Below, piece after piece: positions 51,681 through 62,625 of a stretch of DNA of 64,000 nt. The DNA is from Paramecium sonneborni (lineage: Eukaryota > Ciliophora > Oligohymenophorea > Peniculida > Parameciidae). The stretch lies in contig CAJJDN010000067.1 of assembly GCA_905182985.1 (NCBI GenBank), forward strand, positions 378,551 through 442,550, in the 5' to 3' direction. The stretch's first letter is position 1, and each line of letters begins with the position of its first letter. The notes under the pieces were generated by a model, which was given only the letters and a program-made list of their open reading frames with translations, had not been told where the DNA came from and made no database searches. A program made the translations under genes and the position numbers.

Positions 51681-52305
51681 TCATTATAGGTTCAATTAGA
51701 ATTCCTAATAATCAATTTTTGGAACCATATCAATGACAGCTTCTAATAATCCATTTGGCAATATTCCTCCAGGTCTCCAATATTAATTAGCACCAACTTC
51801 ATTTCCAGTAGGCATTCTAACACCGAATTTCTCAGGAAATGGTACATCTATTCTACTCAACCTTCTAAATTACCATCCTCCTGGTGTAACTCCAAGATTT
51901 CTCTCCACAATAGATAAATTTCCATTTGCTGTTTTTAATAATTAATCCATTTATGATTTTGGTATTACAAATATTCCATTTTTATTTCCTATGAATTCTC
52001 TACCATTATTATCTAACCATGCTGTTGTTATTATAAATGATGCTCCATATCTAAAATACTTCAAATGTTAATCAATATATTCCTAATTCATATACTCTTA
52101 AGGTTATGGTCTATTTCCTTTAGGATTTGCTACAACCAATTCTTCTGTCCAACCTGAATGATAAATTAAACGAATCTTTTCTTTATTTCTGGGAGGATCC
52201 TTTTCATCAACTTCATAACAAGAGTCCTTTTTAGATTTATCCCAAAAATACTTGTTGTGCATTTGCCACTATAAGCATTGCAATCAATAACCATATTGTT
52301 TTCAT
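51681..52305 (-). CDS. Small secreted protein with toxin-like domain
   Basis: A 199-aa protein; one 25-nt intron just after the signal peptide leaves exactly 200 codons. The signal peptide is MKTIWLLIAMLIVANAQQ. The mature part ends in a block around GVRMPTGNEVGANQYW followed by PGGILPNGLLEAVID. Blocks like this occur, as I recall, in C-terminal domains of bacterial polymorphic secreted effectors, but I cannot name the family with certainty and no catalytic residue can be assigned. It has a native-style intron, so it is an established ciliate gene and not bacterial contamination. Horizontal origin is possible. Confidence 0.72.
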
Positions 52306-52665
52306 ATATAAAACGAATAATTATAAATTATATAATTTTCTATTTAATTACATTGTGGTTTCCTATGATAAAATACTTTTGTTATTTTCATATACTCACC
52401 TATTCAAAAGATAAATATCATTAATCAAATTAAACTAAGATTAAAATTATTTCTAGATTTTAAGATATTTAAAATATCACTTAGTTTTTATTATTTAAAT
52501 TATAAAAAATTTCTTTTAACTTCATCACTTGCAATCTTTTACTTTTAGGGTTCCATTTAATTTATGGTTATTCTTATTCTAATTATGCAGTATAAAAATT
52601 ATCTGGCTGAGTTCCATTTTCTCTCATATTATTTACTGTGATAATATTTCATAAATGTATCATTT

Positions 52666-53007
52666 TCATTTTAGCTATAGAATTAATGACTATAACTTAT
52701 ATTTGTCCTTAGTAAAGGAAATTTTTTTTAGCTATACTAATCTATTGAAATAGCAATTTGTATTAATCTGTATTGTGAATCAAATAATATAAGGTTAAGG
52801 CTCGATGAGGGTAGGATTTTGGATTGCATTATATTCCTATTCTTTTCAGCAGAAATAATATCTTTTATCAATAATTACACGATCTGCTTTACTTTGACAA
52901 AACAAATTAGCAGAAGAAACAGGATACTTTTTAATAATATCTGATTTTTAGAAGTCTTTTTGAATACAAAAATATTTTTAAATGGTTTACTAGTATGAAT
53001 TAAACAT
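52666..53007 (-). pseudogene. Degenerate ORF with in-frame TGA codons
   Basis: From ATG 53007 a frame reads through TGA at 52846-52848 and 52780-52782 to another at 52666. Cys, Tyr and Pro are unusually frequent for chance (SSANLFCQSKADRVIIDKRY). No standard short intron removes the stops cleanly; one candidate of about 42 nt would be long for this genome. The likeliest reading is a decayed gene. The rest of 52306-53431 shows no other coding signal. Confidence 0.35.
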
Positions 53008-53431
53008 ATTAAATTTTTGAAAATGTCCTAAATATATGCATAAAGTATTTCAATCAAAAAGTTACTTCTAATAGAATAGATTGAAATTTTCGAAAGAAGC
53101 TTTAATTGTCATCAAAAAGTATTAATATTTAATTTTGCAGGATTTCTATATTCATTAGGTTATGGCATATCAGATTGAATCAACAATATTTGTTAGGAAA
53201 AAAATGGGAAGAAAAAAAGTAGAAATACCTAAAATATAAAGTTTGGATGGAATATGAGCATTAACTAAATATATTATATTAATTTTGAATTTTAAATTGA
53301 AAATTTTTGAATGATTTGACTGAAATTATACTTGATAAATTATTCATTTTAAATTAATAATAGAATATAGTATTATAGGAAGAGAGTGATAAATAAATTT
53401 AATATTTTATATTTTATAAAATCTCCTTTAT

Positions 53432-55243
53432 ATGTTCACAATTTATATGATACTACAGATCTTTGCAGCATCCAAAGAGATTTCTATTATCCCTAATGAA
53501 TTCAATATTATTGATACCTTTCAAAATTTTGGAATTATTTTAGGAGCAAACATTACATATTTATCAGAAAATTCTCATTAATGTGACATAATCAAATAGA
53601 AATTAATTAATTCATAAATTAATGAAATACTTTTGGTTCCTAATGCTAAAGAACATTTTTTCGAGTCTTAATTTATTAATGGCTCTTTGAAGGAATAGAT
53701 TAACTATAATTATATACTTTCTATGGTTCCAATTTAAATTGAAACAGTTGTTGCTGTTATCCTATTTAGTAATGGAAATCTAGCTTATATAAAGGAAGAT
53801 AATAATAATTTTATTTTTGTAGATTCAAATTATTCAATATCAATTGATTAGACTTAATTAAAAATTCCTGTTTATATGTTTTATTTATCAAAAACTAAAT
53901 AGATTCTAATAATACTACATAAAGAATTAATAAAAATATCTATAAACTTCAACAAATCAAATATTTTTGAAAGCAGTTTAAAATAGGATGATAGCAGATT
54001 CTTGACAACTTAAAATATATTATTTGTTGAAAATCTTCTTTTTATTGCTGGAGGCTAAGAATTGGCTATTTATTCTATTGATTTAGAAACTTTTGAAAAA
54101 GTGGATAATTCTAATTTAACTATGAATTTTATTGATATAAAAGTTTTCTTTGAAAATGGGATTTACAAAGTATTCTCTTTACATAGAAAATAAGGAGTAA
54201 AAATATTTACTTATGATCCAAATCTATAAGTATTTAATTAAACTTCACCTCTTCATAGAATTCCTTAATAAGGATATATACTTGGTGTTTATTATAATAT
54301 TTTAATTATTGTTGATGATGAACAAAATCAATCTATTGTATATGAATTCCATTATTCATAAAAAGATGATCTATGGAATTTTTTTAATTTATATAAATCA
54401 TAAAAAAAGATTAAAGATATTGAATTTACTGAGCATTACGCAATTTTAATTGGTTCAAATGGACATGAAATTATTTATCACTCCTTACCTACTGAAGATT
54501 ATGAGATGAAGAATTAGGTTATTATTCCTGGATTAGAATCAATTTATTTCTTAAATAAAACAGGAAATTATAATCAATCATTGATAGGAATAACAAAATA
54601 TACATTTTTTGCTTCTTAATTTTATCTTTCTCCTCAAAAAATTAGATGCCATAATATAAATACTTCTACTCCAATGCGATTCATCTATTATTAGAATTCT
54701 ACTTAATGCTCAAAATTACTTCAAAAAGAAGAAAGAAAAATTTGCCTTTTTATTTAAAATTACACAGTTAATTACATTCATACAATTATCTCTTCAAAAT
54801 ACAAAATATAATTTGAAATCATTTTAGGAGTCTCCCTTATTATATTTATTATTCTTCTTATAATTAAAAAAAGCAGGAAGAATATTAAAAATACTTTTCA
54901 TATTGAAGCAGCTTAATAGCCTGATATTCAAAGACATTAAAGTTCCATAGGAACTCCAATGATAAATGAAAAACAAAGTTTGTTCTCAAATTAAAATTAA
55001 GAAAGTAACATAAATGAAAAATCAGATAGTAACATAAATGAAAAATCAGATAGTAACATAAATGAAAAATCAGATAGTAACATAAATGAAAAATCAGAGA
55101 GTAACATAAATGAAAAATCAAATTTAAATAATGAAAGTAATTAATAATTAATTTCAAATGGATCTTCCTTGTTTCAATAAGAAATTGAAGAAAAACAAAA
55201 TATATTACATCAATCAATAAAAATAGATCAAAATCCTAGTTGA
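53432..55243 (+). CDS. Single-pass membrane protein, 603 aa
   Basis: An intronless frame of exactly 604 codons. It has an N-terminal signal peptide (MFTIYMILQIFAA), a long ectodomain with weak beta-strand repeats that may form a propeller (LLFIAGGQELAIYSID, YAILIGSNGHEIIYHS), one membrane helix (FEIILGVSLIIFIILLIIKK) and a short cytoplasmic tail. The tail carries five copies of an 8-residue repeat, SNINEKSD. The next gene downstream is a diverged tandem paralogue. Function unknown; a surface protein is inferred. Confidence 0.82.
55004..55123 (+). repeat. Five tandem copies of a 24-bp coding repeat
   Basis: The unit AGTAACATAAATGAAAAATC plus four bases (AGAT, AGAG or AAAT) is in frame and encodes SNINEKSD/E/N. 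The first three units are identical; the last two differ at the unit ends. It is a recently expanded minisatellite, prone to length variation. Confidence 0.95.
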
Positions 55244-55297
55244 AAATAATTTTATAATTTACAGAAAAATAATATTAAAAACAATAAGTTATACCCA

Positions 55298-57027
55298 ATG
55301 TTCTTTATTTTTCTTTAACTTTTCATTTTAATCAATTGTGAATTGATTCAAATTTTAACTAGATAAGAAGCAATTTTAGATGTATTTAGTTAATCAGGCA
55401 TCATTCTTGAATAATAACTAACAGAATAGCAATTTTGCAAAATCATTCAACAATAATTAGTAGCTAATAATATTGATGATAATTCTATAACTCTGATAGA
55501 TAGTTATAGTGATGACAATTTTAGTTAGGATTTTGAATATGGTTCATACAAAGGAAAAATAGGAAAAATTATAAAATTTGTTTAAGTAAAACAAGGTATA
55601 CTTGTATTAAGGGATGATGGTTTATTATATTATTTAAAAATTCAAGACGCAAAATTCAAATAGTAAGCAACTTTTAAATTAGATATTAATGTAGAATCTC
55701 TTTAAAATAATGTTTTTATTGAATATTTTAATGATTAAAATTCGATTTTAATAATAGGAAATGGAGAAACAATTTCATTGGATTTAGAAGTTAGTGATAA
55801 AGATGTAACTATTAAATAATACAAAATTTATGAATAATGGCAAATCTAACATATCAATAGTATTGCAACAGCTGGTAATCTCATCATTGCAGCAATGAAT
55901 ATTGGTATTAAAATGTTTGAATTTGCAAACCATTAATTAAGTGAAATATTTTTAGATACTTAAATGATGGGTAGAATTTAGGATATTAAGGTTTTCAAAG
56001 AAATAAACAATGATAACTACTTTATATATTTATTAGATGAATAATATGGAGTTAGTTAATATAATTATAATGTGGGAAGAACTGCTATATTATAATTTAA
56101 TTCTCATATGGGTTAAATTCCTTATCCAGGAGAGATCTTAGATGTATATGGAGAAATATTGATGATAGTGAAAAATTAGACTTTATTTGAATTTCGTATC
56201 GATTACACTAAAAATAGTTATGAATTAATTAAACAACATGATTTAGAAACTGATATAATTGATATCTAATTAACTGATACTTTCGCAATTATCATAGGAA
56301 GAAATGGACATCAAATATTGTTTCATTCGATTCCGTCTATTTATTCTTAATTTGAATGGATGAATCAATTAGTGATACCAAATCTTAAACAACTAGATAT
56401 TTTATCATTAAATTTAGATCTTCAAATAAATAAAAATCAAAATAAAACCACTCATAATACTATTGTTGGAATCACCTAACATAAGTTTTTCTTTTCAAAA
56501 GTTGAATTGGTATTAAATAGCCATATATATTGTAGTAATAATCATACATTGAATGCTATTCAGATACTATTACCTCTGAAATAGAACTCAAATATTAGCA
56601 ATAATCTACATAGTGTAAGTCAAATCTAAAAAATAAAATATGCTAATTAAATAAGATTTATACAATTCAATTTGTAGATCCAAAAGCCTTTGGAGGTGGT
56701 AAAGAAACTTATCTTCTTATTTTAATTCTCTATCTCATTTCTATAGCATTCTTTTTAATCTTTTTAGGAACCCTTATAATTTTATATAAAAGATATCATC
56801 GAATTCCTCAAAGAATAGAGTTAGAAGATAAAGAAGAATAACCATATTCAAATACTGTTAGACATATTAAAATGGCTTCATCAAAAAAAATAATTTATTC
56901 ATCAAAAGCTGATTAAAGTCCTGTGACTGGTCTTTAAGAATAAATTAATTAACAATTGAATAATAATAACAAACCGATTGCTTAAGAAAATTAAGACTTA
57001 TCTCCTATGGTATCTGAAATGAGATGA
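55298..57027 (+). CDS. Single-pass membrane protein, tandem paralogue
   Basis: About 560 aa. It shares the layout and scattered motifs of its upstream neighbour: signal peptide (MFFIFLQLFILINC), then FAIIIGRNGHQILFHSIP and NQLVIPNLKQLDIL corresponding to IGSNGHEIIYHSLP and NQVIIPGLESIYFL there. One membrane helix lies near the end (LILILYLISIAFFLIFLG), and the tail is Gln/Asn-rich without the 24-bp repeats. A 41-nt intron (about 56600-56640) is needed to reach the membrane-helix frame, which is long for this genome. The stop is TGA 57025. The two genes are 54 bp apart. Confidence 0.8.
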
Positions 57028-57149
57028 TTATGTAATTTAATTCTTAATTTATTGTATTAATTCTTTTTATTAACATTCCAATCACATTATAAGTATATAT
57101 CAAAGTGATTAATAAGTCTGCATTATATATTGTACTTATATAATATATA

Positions 57150-57646
57150 TCAATCTGTATGTTAGGATCCCTTGGTAGCACCAACACCTGGCTTTCCATG
57201 TCTTGTTGGCTTATATGTTAAAGAAAATTCACCCAAATATCTATATTACAGTTTTGCATTTATTATACCTGCCAATCATATCAAACTTAATTTCAACATT
57301 ACTAAATTATCTGCCATTATATACTCCAACAATTGATCCAACCATTTCTGGGACTACAATTGTATTTCTTTAGTGTGTCTTAACAGGTTTTGGTTTTTCT
57401 CCAGGTAAGGTTTCTTTCTTTGATTTACGAATCTAAATATACTCAAATAAATTATTTTACTTTCTTCATTAAATTTTAGAAGGCATGAACTTTTTCACCT
57501 TAATTAGAAATTCTTCTTCTTTATCTTGCTCTGAATTATTCAACCAATTTATCCATTGGCAATTTAACAAGCTCTTCAAGTTATAATCCTCTATAGGTAA
57601 ACTTCTTAACACCTTTGAATTATTTGTCTTATGTTTATTCAGCCAT
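57150..57646 (-). CDS. RPS15: 40S ribosomal protein uS19 (RPS15)
   Basis: A 146-aa small-subunit protein at the ribosomal head. Two 28-nt introns leave exactly 147 codons. It shows KKFTYRGLQLEELVKLP, RARQRRRI, EMVGSIVGVYNGR, MIGRYLGEFSLTYKPTRHG and KPGVGATKGS, matching eukaryotic RPS15 in order and in length (human about 145 aa). It is on the minus strand with ATG 57646. Confidence 0.95.
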
Positions 57647-58030
57647 TATTTGAAAAATAAAAATAAAGATTTTAATATAATCGAAAAATAAATAAATATA
57701 TATAAAACACAAACATCCATTATTATATTTCAATATTTATCAAGAATAATATTATCTTATTACTATAGATTCAATTTAAGATTTCATAAAGATTAGATAG
57801 TATGATCTTATAAAGGAATAAGATTTATACAATAATGCTATTTTCTAATCAATTTTGAGTATACATGATAACTTTATGAAATAAATAATAATCTAAATTC
57901 TATTTTTATTGATTAGAAACACCATTAAGTCTGATAATACCTTAATATTAAATAAAATACTGAACTTTATATTTTCATTATTTAATGATTTAGATTATGA
58001 CAAATCATTATTATTATAATAATAATATCT
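57647..58030. other. Divergent spacer upstream of uS19
   Basis: About 385 bp between the uS19 start (minus) and a plus-strand hypothetical gene. AT-rich; no further gene or element recognised. Confidence 0.5.
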
Positions 58031-58624
58031 ATGTTAGTATCTCCATCAAGAAGATTAGTCAAGAGAGACACCAAATCTATGCGGCCTTCCGTGTTTTTGA
58101 ATGATTTTGACATATCTTCATTGACTTAAATAATAACAGTAAAAAAAGATGGCAATCAGGCTTCAATTAAAACTATTGACACTCTAGGATCACAAACTTA
58201 AGTGAATGAAATATCAGAAAATGGAAGCTAAACCTTTTTACCTATAATAGAAGAGAAATCAAAAATTAGATTCATCAAATAAACTTCTAATCCAAAACAA
58301 TCTATCACTTCAAGAAAAGTGATGATAACATAATCCGATTCTATATCCCCTATAACGAAATCAGATATACATCTACCATCAATCAATTCAATACCAACTT
58401 CTCCAACTAAGTTTTAAATTCCAAACCATCAAAGACATTTGACTAATGTTGAAGAATAACATAAAAAAGTGGAATTCAGAAAGTCTATTTAAGTAATTGA
58501 TTTTATCAATAATATAATCACCAAAGATGTAATTGATGGTAGTGTGAAACCATTAAAAAAAAAATTTTAGAGGTAACAAACAAAAATGATAAGAAAGAAT
58601 GAGGACAACAATCTACAATGTTGA
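58031..58624 (+). CDS. Hypothetical Ser/Lys-rich protein, 197 aa
   Basis: An intronless frame of exactly 198 codons from ATG 58031 to TGA 58622. Basic, Ser/Thr/Pro/Ile-rich and largely disordered (for example SPITKSDIHLPSINSIPTSP). A short helical segment near the end reads IQVIDFINNIITKDVIDG. No family recognised; several SP/TP sites could be phosphorylated. Confidence 0.65.
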
Positions 58625-58962
58625 TTTTTTTAATCTAATCTATATTATACAAATCTAATAATATTTATTTTTTTCTTTATTTTGTGATATCAGTGAAACA
58701 ATTTATTACCACATCTCAACTTATATTTAAAATAATCATTTATTTTTTAATTGAAAATAATTTTTTAATATTATTTCCTTATGATAAGTATAAGGCGATC
58801 GAATTATAACATTCATCTTTATATATTCAATTATTCGAAATAAAACTTACAATGGTTGCATTACAATATTGATTTTTAGAAAAGTTAATTTGAATTTAAT
58901 ATTAAATTCTAATTTTCTTTAATTGTAATGTATTTTTCTTAAAATTTATTTTATTAATTAAG
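58625..58962. other. AT-rich spacer, nothing recognised
   Basis: About 340 bp with no convincing ORF, RNA gene or repeat. Confidence 0.5.
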
Positions 58963-60382
58963 ATGTCTTCATAAATATAAGTTTGTTTAGACACGTTGGC
59001 TTTTGATTAAATTGAAGATATAGCCTTGATTAACGGATAAACTTCAATTTAGCTGAATGTATATACACCCTTTAGCTAATATTGTTTTGAAAGTATTACA
59101 ATTGATAAAATCAGGCACTAAGCCAATTAAGGAATTTTATGATTATGTGTAACATATTCAAAAACATGGATTTATATTATTAAGCTTAGATAAAGCTTAA
59201 ATTGATTTACTACAGTCTGTAAAGGATAAAAAGAAAACAATTATTGCAATTAATAAATTGATAAATGAGCTATTATATAGAAGAGATCTAATAACAAAAT
59301 AAAGAGTAAAAAATTATATTATTTAGAGACCATTAATTTGCTGGGCTTGAATTAATAAATTGAAGTATATTCATAAAAGAAAACTTTGGTAATTTTTCAT
59401 ATATATAAAAGAATAGATTCCTAATATTATAATGGGTTTTAAAATTTCTGATTCTAATCTCACTGCATCGTAAATGATAATTGTTAATTAATATTTGATT
59501 GTAACTTTAGAAAATTAGAGTTAATTACAAAAATTTGGCAAAATCTGGAATTTGATTGAACCTGAAATAATGGGTTAATTGATGATATTTTTAATTGGAG
59601 AAACTACTCCTTTCCAAAGAATTTTTGAAAAATATTATAGTTTTAAACTATTTTGTGTGGAAAATAGTAAATTTTAAAATTATAATTAGTTAATGATAAG
59701 CTTATAGTAGGTACATGTTAAGGAACATTAATTATATACTCTATGACAGAACATTCCATCCAAGAAAAGGGAATTATTTAAGTTTTAACGTCTCCAATAT
59801 ACAGAATCAATAATTTTAATTAAGAAATTTATCTTGTTACAGATAGTTAAATTAAGATATTGGAATAGTAGAATTTTGAATTGATTGGAGGAGGAAGTCT
59901 CAAAAATAGATTATAAACATCTTGGATTACATGTTTGAATTTTGATAACAAAGAGAAGCTATTGTTTTTAGGTAAAAAAATAAAATAAATAAATAGGAAC
60001 TTCTTAAGGATTTATTTTGGTTTATAAACGAACCGAAAAACTAGAATTTTTAAATTAAATTAATTTTAATGTTAATACTGCAATTAAATCTCTATAAATT
60101 ATTGAAAATTACCTTTATCCATGCACTGAAAATGGAGTAGCTATTATACAAATGAAATATAAAGATAATTAATTTTAATACTAGGAAAAAACAGCATTTG
60201 CAAGTTAATTGAAATTGGTTGGGTTTCAAAAATCCTTAACTTCAGTTTTTGGATTTACATAATGTGGATTAATAGTTTAATGGAATCCAGAAAATGGTTA
60301 AATGGATTAAGCTTATAGAATAGATAAAAATTGTTTATATGGATTACACTATTAAAATTAAATATATATCGTTACAAGTGAA
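58963..60382 (+). pseudogene. Decaying WD/propeller-like gene
   Basis: Coding sequence is spread over shifting frames. The start MSSQIQVCLDTLAFDQIED runs to TGA near 59139. A second frame (LANIVLKVLQLIKSGTKPI...) ends at TGA 59348-59350 but continues in the same frame for another 120 codons. A third frame from ATG 59743 carries beta-propeller-like repeats (VLTSPIYRINNFNQEIYLV, GFTQCGLIVQWNPENG) with a 25-nt intron at 59972-59996, and ends at TGA 60380. Just past that, the next frame would read IYIVTSEQMIHIINF. The repeated breaks suggest one gene losing function, such as a duplicate left by whole-genome duplication. The 59743-60382 part could alternatively be a separate intact gene. Confidence 0.55.
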
Positions 60383-60413
60383 TAAATGATTCATATAATT
60401 AATTTTTAATGAT

Positions 60414-60829
60414 TTCATAATAATAAAAAACTAATATAATTTCAGCTATTATTTATTATTTATTGTCTTCAAACTATTCGATTTCATAATTCAGTAAGCC
60501 TGCCTTCATTAAGCAATTTATTAAATTTACTATGCTAATATTTAACTTATTAAAATACATGGCGTATTTTTTAGCAATAAAAATTGCTAAGATTAATTCA
60601 AATATTATAAAAAGTTAGAGGATTGTTTCATTCATGCTTTTTTGGATACATAAGAATGAAGCAATTTAGGATGTTTCTTTCACTAAATTGCAATCTAATT
60701 TTCAGTTTCTAGTAATTTAAAAATAACCTTAATAATAAAATATATTGAATTAATAATAATTTGATTTTTAAACTATTTAACTTATTTTATTTTCACATTT
60801 AAAAAAAAATTATTATTTATATAAATAAA
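60414..60829. other. Weak coding signal, possible pseudogene tail
   Basis: A plus-strand frame from about 60440 to 60720 encodes a stretch with plausible protein character (LQKVRGLFHSCFFGYIRMKQ) but has no start of its own. It may be the end of the decaying gene upstream. A competing ATG-led frame at 60559 looks random. Confidence 0.3.
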
Positions 60830-60873
60830 TCAATTTATGATTCTGTTTTTGGTTTGATAGATTGTTTTTGTAA

Positions 60874-62625
60874 TCAAAAAAAGCTTTATTTGCATTTTTT
60901 TACCTTCAATTCTTCAATTTTATTTTCCTATAATTTACTAAAAAACTCCCATTCGCTTATTTGTTCATCTTTCTCATGAATAATCTTATTTAATTTCTAC
61001 TTCTCTAACTTTAAATCATTTATAGTATTTTATAATCCATTTATCTAATATTTTAATTACTCAATTTTTGCTTAGGCATCCTTAATTTCTTTTTGCTAAT
61101 TATATATAAAATTTTGTTTTTCATTTTATTAGTAGTGTAATTAATTCTTTAGTTATTATTATTAATCAAGAAAATAAGACTCTAATACCTTTCTTTCTTC
61201 CTATTAATTACTTAATTAATTTTTTAATTATTGTTATTCACTCTATTAATTAAGATATTTCTATTCCCATTACTGTTAATTTTTCTAAAACATTCTTTCG
61301 TTTTAACGCAACTTTTCCTACAATTAATCATTACTTTATTTTAATGAATTATTCTTATCCTTTTCCTCTTTTATTTGTTTATTAAAAATTTCTTATTCTT
61401 TTAAAATTTATATTCTCTATAATATTAATTAGCTTTAAGGACGACTAACATGAAGCCACATAGAAAAATTTTGCAAAAAATTTTAAAAACCTTTAATTTA
61501 ATTCTTAAAACAAGAAAAAAAAGTCAAAATTTCTAGAAAATTTTCTTCCTCAAATTAAAGAGAACTTAATTTTTAATCCATTTTAGTTAGAATTTTCTTC
61601 ACGAACTCAATTGTTTATTGATATTATTTTGCCTCATTATTTTCTGAAGCATCATTTTAATATATCTTCTCATAAAACTTATTGAACTCATTTAGAATTT
61701 AAGACAATTAAACTTAATCGATATCTTTAATTTTATCATATAAATTAGTTTTGAGTTGTTAAGTAATTTTGGAAAGGATTTCTCGGCTTTTATCATATAA
61801 GTAATTGCTGATTTTATCACTATGTTCTAATTCTTTTGGTTAAACTTTTCTTGGAGGAGTAGCTTTAATACTAGTCCAGGTTTAAATTAATTGCTCTTTA
61901 TTAAATATTGTTTTCAGATCATCCTAATTTTTAATTTCTTATAAAACAATTATATTTTGCTACAATGCCTTATATATTTTTTTCTCTTAGGGTACTTGTG
62001 TGTTTCTTTCCATATCATTTAAATTTTGTTTTACAGAAAAAATTACTTAATCTAATTTCTTTTTTTCAGAAAACTAATTCAAAAATAAACAGATTGAAGT
62101 GAAATCTTCTGAATCATCTTTAAATGTATTTTTTACCAAATCTTGTAAAGAAGTGGCTCTACTTTAAAATTTAACTTTTGGATGTTCTATCACAATTACT
62201 AGTTTCGTTTCTATAGTTGTTAAGATATCATACAACATTAATTTAATAATTAATTATTCTTCCCAACCTCTTGTATCTTAGAAACCAGGAAAATCAATGG
62301 TAAGATGTTTGTGTTCTTGATTATATTTGTATTAAGGGTACAATGTTATTGATTTAGTGCCACTGCCTATTTTAGAAAAGCCATCTTCGTTTTTCAGTCT
62401 CAATTCTCCTCCACAATCATCGATATTTATATATTCATAATCAGCTCCATTCAACCAATTAAAAATTGTACTTTTCCCTGATCCTGTGCATCCAATAAAA
62501 ATTATGGCTGATTAGCTTTTTTTGATGTATTCTTTATTGATTTTAGTTTATTCTTTAAACAAATGAATTAATTCTATAAACTTTTTTTCTAATTTTTTTA
62601 AATAAGTTTCCTTATTATCCTACAT
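60874..62625 (-). CDS. P-loop GTPase with coiled-coil tail
   Basis: An intronless frame of exactly 584 codons from ATG 62625 to TGA 60874. Near the N-terminus is a Walker A/G1 motif IIFIGCTGSGKSTIFNWL, and about 70 residues later a G3-like DFPGFQDTRGW. This layout is that of septin/AIG1-type or related P-loop GTPases, but a clear NKxD motif was not found. From about residue 330 on it is a Gln/Asn/Lys-rich coiled coil. An alternative last exon (20-nt intron near 60880) would end at TGA 60830. The part from 61317 to 62655 is repeated after the N at 62656. Confidence 0.82.

Noticed and set aside
53163..53258. Short ORF containing MGRKKVEIPKIQ, reminiscent of a MADS-box start
   Set aside because: It ends after about 31 codons with no further MADS similarity; probably chance in Lys-rich AT sequence.
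54885..55217. Minus-strand ORF with LIFHLCYY repeats
   Set aside because: It is the complement of the 24-bp coding repeat in the membrane-protein gene.
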